Assembly: GCA_964516635.1 (NCBI GenBank)
Contig: CAZEZY010000090.1
Span: 1-9,824 of the forward strand
DNA length: 9,824 nucleotides
Origin: CAZEZY01 sp964516635
GTDB lineage: Bacteria > Pseudomonadota > Gammaproteobacteria > Burkholderiales > Burkholderiaceae_C
Reading direction: 5' to 3'
Below, one piece after another: positions 7,120-9,824 of this stretch (position 1 is the stretch's first letter; each line of letters opens with the position of its first letter). Below the pieces are notes generated by a model. That model saw nothing but the letters and a program-made list of their open reading frames with translations. It was not told the DNA's origin and did no database searches. The translations under genes and the position numbers were made by a program.

Positions 7120-8075
7120 GCGACAGCCTCCTGCGCTTGCGGGTGGAGGCGATCCGCCGCCAGGCCGAAGGCATTCATGCCTTTGAACTGACCGACCCGG
7201 CGGGAAGATCGTTGCCGCCGGTGGAAGCGGGCGCGCACGTGGACGTGCATCTGCCTGGTGGCCTGGTGCGTTCGTATTCGCTGGCCGGCGACCCGGCCGA
7301 TCGCAGCCACTGGCTACTGGGTGTGCTGCGTGAAAAGCAGGGCCAGGGCGGTTCGCGGGCGATGCACGACCAGGTGAGGGTGGGGGATCTCCTCACCATC
7401 AGCCCGCCACGCAACGCCTTTGCCCTGGCCAGTGGGGCGGTGCATGCCGTCTTGCTGGCAGGTGGCATCGGCATCACACCACTCAAGGCCATGGCCCACC
7501 AGCTGCGGGCACAGGGCGCCTCGTTCGAACTGCACTACTGCGTCCGCAGCCGGCAGACGGCGGCCTTTCTGCCCGAACTGCAGGCGACGGTGCCACCGGG
7601 TGCGTTCCATCTCCATGTGGACCAGGGCAACCCTGCCAACGGGCTCGACATCCACCGATTGCTCGCGCAACCGGCCAGCGGCACGCACCTGTATGGCTGC
7701 GGCCCGGCCGGTTTCATGCAAGCTTGTGCCGAAGCCAGCCGGCACTGGCCGCCAGGCACCGTGCACTTCGAACATTTCAAACCGCCCGAGCCCCCTGCCC
7801 GAAGCGCCCCCGATGGCGCCTTTGCGGTGAAACTCGCCCGCACCGGCGTCACCTTGACGGTGCAGCCCGAGCAGACCATCGTGCGGGCCATCGAACTGGC
7901 CGGCTTGCGCGTGCCCACCTCGTGTCTGTCGGGGCTGTGCGGCTCCTGCAAGGTGGATTACCTGCAGGGCGAGGTGGAGCACAACGATTACATCCTGTCA
8001 GACGAAGAAAAATCCCGCTGCCTGACGCTGTGCGTTTCCCGAGCCCGCAGTCCGCTGCTGGTGATCGACCTCTGA
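7116..8075 (+). CDS. Phthalate dioxygenase reductase-type FMN/2Fe-2S oxidoreductase
   Basis: This 319-residue protein passes electrons from NAD(P)H to the Rieske oxygenase encoded just upstream. Domains in order: flavin-binding barrel with RSYSLAGD (52-59), NAD-binding domain with LLAGGIGITPLKAMA (113-127) and YGCGPAGF (193-200), and a C-terminal plant-type ferredoxin with Cys270, Cys275, Cys278 and Cys306 (CLSGLCGSC then CVSR). This order, with the ferredoxin at the C-terminus, is that of phthalate dioxygenase reductase and VanB. It starts at GTG 7116, overlapping the oxygenase stop as GTGA, with GGAGG five bases upstream, so translation is coupled. With the alpha-only oxygenase it forms a complete two-component system; no separate ferredoxin is needed. 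Confidence 0.95.
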   Translation: MSDSLLRLRVEAIRRQAEGIHAFELTDPAGRSLPPVEAGAHVDVHLPGGLVRSYSLAGDPADRSHWLLGVLREKQGQGGSRAMHDQVRVGDLLTISPPRNAFALASGAVHAVLLAGGIGITPLKAMAHQLRAQGASFELHYCVRSRQTAAFLPELQATVPPGAFHLHVDQGNPANGLDIHRLLAQPASGTHLYGCGPAGFMQACAEASRHWPPGTVHFEHFKPPEPPARSAPDGAFAVKLARTGVTLTVQPEQTIVRAIELAGLRVPTSCLSGLCGSCKVDYLQGEVEHNDYILSDEEKSRCLTLCVSRARSPLLVIDL

Positions 8076-8098
8076 CCCTTCCCATCACGGAGCTTTTC

Positions 8099-8911
8099 AT
8101 GCTGGACCGCGTTAAGAACCACTCCATCTACCAGCCCACCCAGGCCGGGCTGATCTTTCCCGAGATGCCCGCGTTCGACAGTGTCGAGGCCGAGCGGATG
8201 CACCTCAAGCAGCGCCTGGTGGCCGCCTGCCGTGCCTTCGCCCTGGAGGGGCTGGACTATGGCTTTGCCGGTCACCTGACCATCCGCGACCCGGCGCGCC
8301 CGGAGCTGTACTGGACCAATCCGATGTGCGTGCATTTCGCCCAGGTGAAGCTGTCCAACCTGATCCTGGTGGATCATGCGGGGCGGGTGGTGGAAGGCCG
8401 TCATGCGGTGAACCGGGCCGGTTTTGTGCTGCACGCTGCGGTGCACGAAGCACACCCGGACATCGTGGCCATGTGCCATGCCCATACCGTGTATGGCACC
8501 GCCTTTGCCGCGCTGGGCAAGCCGCTGGATCCCATTTCACAAGACGCAGCCGCTTTCTTCGAGGACCACGTCGTCATCAAGGCCGAGGCCGGTCAGGTGG
8601 CGGTGGAGGAGCGTGCGGGTTCGGCCGTCTGCGACTGGTTCAAAGGCGTGAAAGCCGCCATCCATCAGAACCATGGCCTGTTCACGGCAAGCCGCCACAG
8701 CATCGAGGCAGCGGCCTTCTGGTTCATGGCGCTGGAGCGCTGCTGTCGCCAGCAATTGCTGGTCGAGGCCACAGGGCAGAAACCCGTGCTGGTGCCACCC
8801 GACAAATCCCGCTACAGCCGCGAGCACGTGGGTTCGGAATACATCGGCTGGTTGCACTTCCAGCCGATTTACGATCACCTCGTCGCCACCCAGCCCGACA
8901 TGTTCACCTGA
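8099..8911 (+). CDS. Class II aldolase/adducin-family protein, possible decarboxylase or aldolase
   Basis: This 270-residue protein has the class II aldolase fold signatures: GLDYGFAGHLTIRD (51-64), a HAH pair (His127, His129) and a later HQNHG with His192, the three histidines expected to bind a divalent metal. Members include sugar-phosphate aldolases and, in some aromatic pathways, decarboxylases of dihydroxylated acids. That latter role would suit a gene following an aromatic oxygenase, but it is inferred from context. The ATG at 8099 follows GGAG with a six-base spacer and lies 23 bp after the reductase stop, so it shares the operon. The N-terminal 30 residues, with PTQAGLIFPEMPAFDSVEAER, precede the domain. 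Confidence 0.88.
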   Translation: MLDRVKNHSIYQPTQAGLIFPEMPAFDSVEAERMHLKQRLVAACRAFALEGLDYGFAGHLTIRDPARPELYWTNPMCVHFAQVKLSNLILVDHAGRVVEGRHAVNRAGFVLHAAVHEAHPDIVAMCHAHTVYGTAFAALGKPLDPISQDAAAFFEDHVVIKAEAGQVAVEERAGSAVCDWFKGVKAAIHQNHGLFTASRHSIEAAAFWFMALERCCRQQLLVEATGQKPVLVPPDKSRYSREHVGSEYIGWLHFQPIYDHLVATQPDMFT

Positions 8912-8940
8912 GCCATTCAGCCGAGCTTTCCCGGCGCTCC

Positions 8941-8946
8941 TACAAT
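8941..8946 (+). promoter_or_regulatory. -10 element, likely leaderless promoter of the GntR gene
   Basis: TACAAT matches the -10 consensus at five of six bases and ends five bases before the ATG at 8952, so transcription should start at or beside the start codon. There is no ribosome site ahead of this ATG. A weak -35 (TTCAGC at 8916) has a 19-base spacing. The leaderless reading is inferred. Transcription may also read in from the upstream genes. Confidence 0.5.
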
Positions 8947-8951
8947 GGTGT

Positions 8952-9623
8952 ATGCCTCTGCCCTCCCGACACGTACCGGCCCGTATCGATTTCGTTGACA
9001 CGGTCTACCGCATGATGGTCGATGCCATCACCGACGGCTCGCTGGCGCCGGGGGAGCGCATCACGCAGGAAGAGATTGCCGAGCAGTTGCATGTGTCGCG
9101 ATCGCCCGTGTTGCAGGCCTTGCGCCTGCTCAAGAAAGACGGACTGATCGAAGACGCCCCGGGCCGGGGCATCCAGGTGGCGCCGCTCGACCCGGACGGC
9201 GTGGGTCATCTCTACGATGTGCGCGGTGCGCTCGATGCCCTGGCCACCCGGCTGGCGGCCCGGGCCGGTGCGGTCATCGATCCGGCACTCATCCGGCGCG
9301 GGCGTGAGCGGTCAGCCCAGGGCGAACTCAAGGCCATGATCGATGCCGACATGGCCTTTCACCAGGCCATTTACGAAGCGTCAGGCAATGGGCTGATTGC
9401 ACAGACCGCCAGCCCGTACTGGATGCACATCCGTCGCGTGATGGGGGCGGTGCTCCGGGGGGCTGGCCATCGCTCCACCATCTGGGAAGAACACGAAGCC
9501 ATTGCACAGGCCATTCAGGCCCGCGATGAAGCGCTGGCGGTGGAACTCTCGAACCGCCACATCAGCGTGGCCAAAGACAATCTGGTGCGGCAACTCCGGG
9601 ATGCCCTGGCCAGGGCGGCCTGA
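8952..9623 (+). CDS. GntR-family regulator, FCD subgroup
   Basis: This 223-residue cytoplasmic DNA-binding protein has an N-terminal winged helix: LAPGERITQEEIAEQLHVSR (31-50), then SPVLQALRLLKKDGLIE with Gln in place of the more usual Arg/Glu. It is followed by an all-helical FCD ligand domain (about 80-220). Asp133 and His137 (DADMAFH), His181 (EEHEAI) and His203 (NRHISVA) are the expected metal-binding set. FCD regulators usually repress catabolic operons until an acid effector binds. Here it likely controls the oxygenase operon through the repeat at 5503-5527 and may control its own gene. It lies 40 bp after the aldolase stop. The ATG at 8952 is preferred because it gives the normal N-terminus and fits the -10 just upstream; another ATG at 8945 is out of frame. 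Confidence 0.93.
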   Translation: MPLPSRHVPARIDFVDTVYRMMVDAITDGSLAPGERITQEEIAEQLHVSRSPVLQALRLLKKDGLIEDAPGRGIQVAPLDPDGVGHLYDVRGALDALATRLAARAGAVIDPALIRRGRERSAQGELKAMIDADMAFHQAIYEASGNGLIAQTASPYWMHIRRVMGAVLRGAGHRSTIWEEHEAIAQAIQARDEALAVELSNRHISVAKDNLVRQLRDALARAA

Positions 9624-9641
9624 GAAAGCCGGTGGTCGTGG

Positions 9642-9658
9642 GGTTGAAGCGTTCAACC
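9642..9658. terminator. Hairpin between convergent genes, possible weak terminator
   Basis: GGTTGAA (9642-9648) and TTCAACC (9652-9658) pair perfectly around a three-base loop, 18 bp after the GntR stop. No run of T follows on either strand (only TT on the plus strand), so intrinsic termination would be weak. Confidence 0.4.
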
Positions 9659-9664
9659 TTGACC

Positions 9665-9684
9665 GCCGTCCAGCTGTTGACGGC
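9665..9684. terminator. Second small hairpin between convergent genes
   Basis: GCCGTC (9665-9670) and GACGGC (9679-9684) form a six-pair GC-rich stem with an eight-base loop, 14 bp before the stop of the convergent gene. It has no T-tract. It may act with the first hairpin to end transcription in both directions. Confidence 0.3.
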
Positions 9685-9698
9685 AGGGGCCGGGCGCG

Positions 9699-9824
9699 TC
9701 AGCGCCGCTGCTGCGGCAGCGCTTGGTCGAGCAAGCGCTCAAAGGCAGCGCGCCCCTGGGCATCAACCTGCTGCACCTGGCGCACCATGGCGGGTGGTAA
9801 ATGGATCACGTGGCCGTAGTCGGT
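9699..9824 (-). CDS. 3' end of an unidentified convergent gene
   Basis: The minus strand is open from the window edge to a TGA at 9701-9699, giving 41 residues beginning TDYGHVIHLPPAMVRQVQQV and ending LLDQALPQQRR. The tail looks like an amphipathic helix with ordinary protein composition. I do not recognise the family. The fragment is called a gene because it reads as plausible protein on the strand convergent with the regulator, and the hairpins sit just past its stop. The start lies outside the window. Confidence 0.5.
   Translation of the reverse strand, partial: TDYGHVIHLPPAMVRQVQQVDAQGRAAFERLLDQALPQQRR

Noticed and set aside
7724..8098. N-terminal extension of the aldolase-family protein
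   Set aside because: It overlaps the ferredoxin domain of the reductase in another frame and has no family resemblance. The ATG at 8099 has a proper ribosome site.
9502..9819. Plus-strand frame over the right end (105 codons)
   Set aside because: It overlaps the regulator's C-terminus in another frame and crosses the two hairpins. The convergent minus-strand frame is more protein-like.

Overview
The window is high-GC, densely packed DNA whose codon use, protein style and short operon overlaps suggest a betaproteobacterium, probably Burkholderiales/Comamonadaceae (an inference from protein resemblance, not tested). It holds two divergent gene blocks read outward from a 204-bp control region at 5359-5562, plus a gene fragment at the right edge. 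I see no tRNA, rRNA, insertion sequence, CRISPR array or integrase.

Left block, minus strand, 5358 down to 1: an arsenic resistance operon in the order gap (glyceraldehyde-3-phosphate dehydrogenase), arsJ, a fused arsR-arsC gene, acr3, and an MFS permease that runs off the left edge. Gaps between genes are 1 to 10 bp, so one transcript is likely. It combines two arsenate routes. GAPDH makes 1-arseno-3-phosphoglycerate, which ArsJ exports. ArsC reduces arsenate to arsenite, which Acr3 exports. The ArsR half of the fusion should be the repressor. The fused gene also carries a well-placed Shine-Dalgarno sequence and ATG exactly at the ArsC boundary, so it may make both a fusion and free ArsC.

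The promoter ahead of gap is the most interesting site. A near-consensus Pho box (two GTGTCAT repeats 11 bp apart) lies exactly 10 bp upstream of a possible -10 hexamer. An inverted repeat TTCAA-N6-TTGAA, a plausible ArsR operator, directly abuts and overlaps that -10. This reads as activation by phosphate starvation combined with relief by arsenic.

Right block, plus strand, 5563 to 9623: a Rieske non-heme iron oxygenase, its FMN/2Fe-2S reductase (4-bp overlap), a class II aldolase/adducin-family protein and a GntR/FCD regulator. It looks like a catabolic module for an unidentified aromatic compound, likely a carboxylate. A perfect 9-bp-arm inverted repeat just upstream of the oxygenase is a good candidate operator for the GntR protein. 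That regulator itself appears to have a leaderless promoter. Beyond it lie two small hairpins and the 3' end of a convergent gene I cannot identify.
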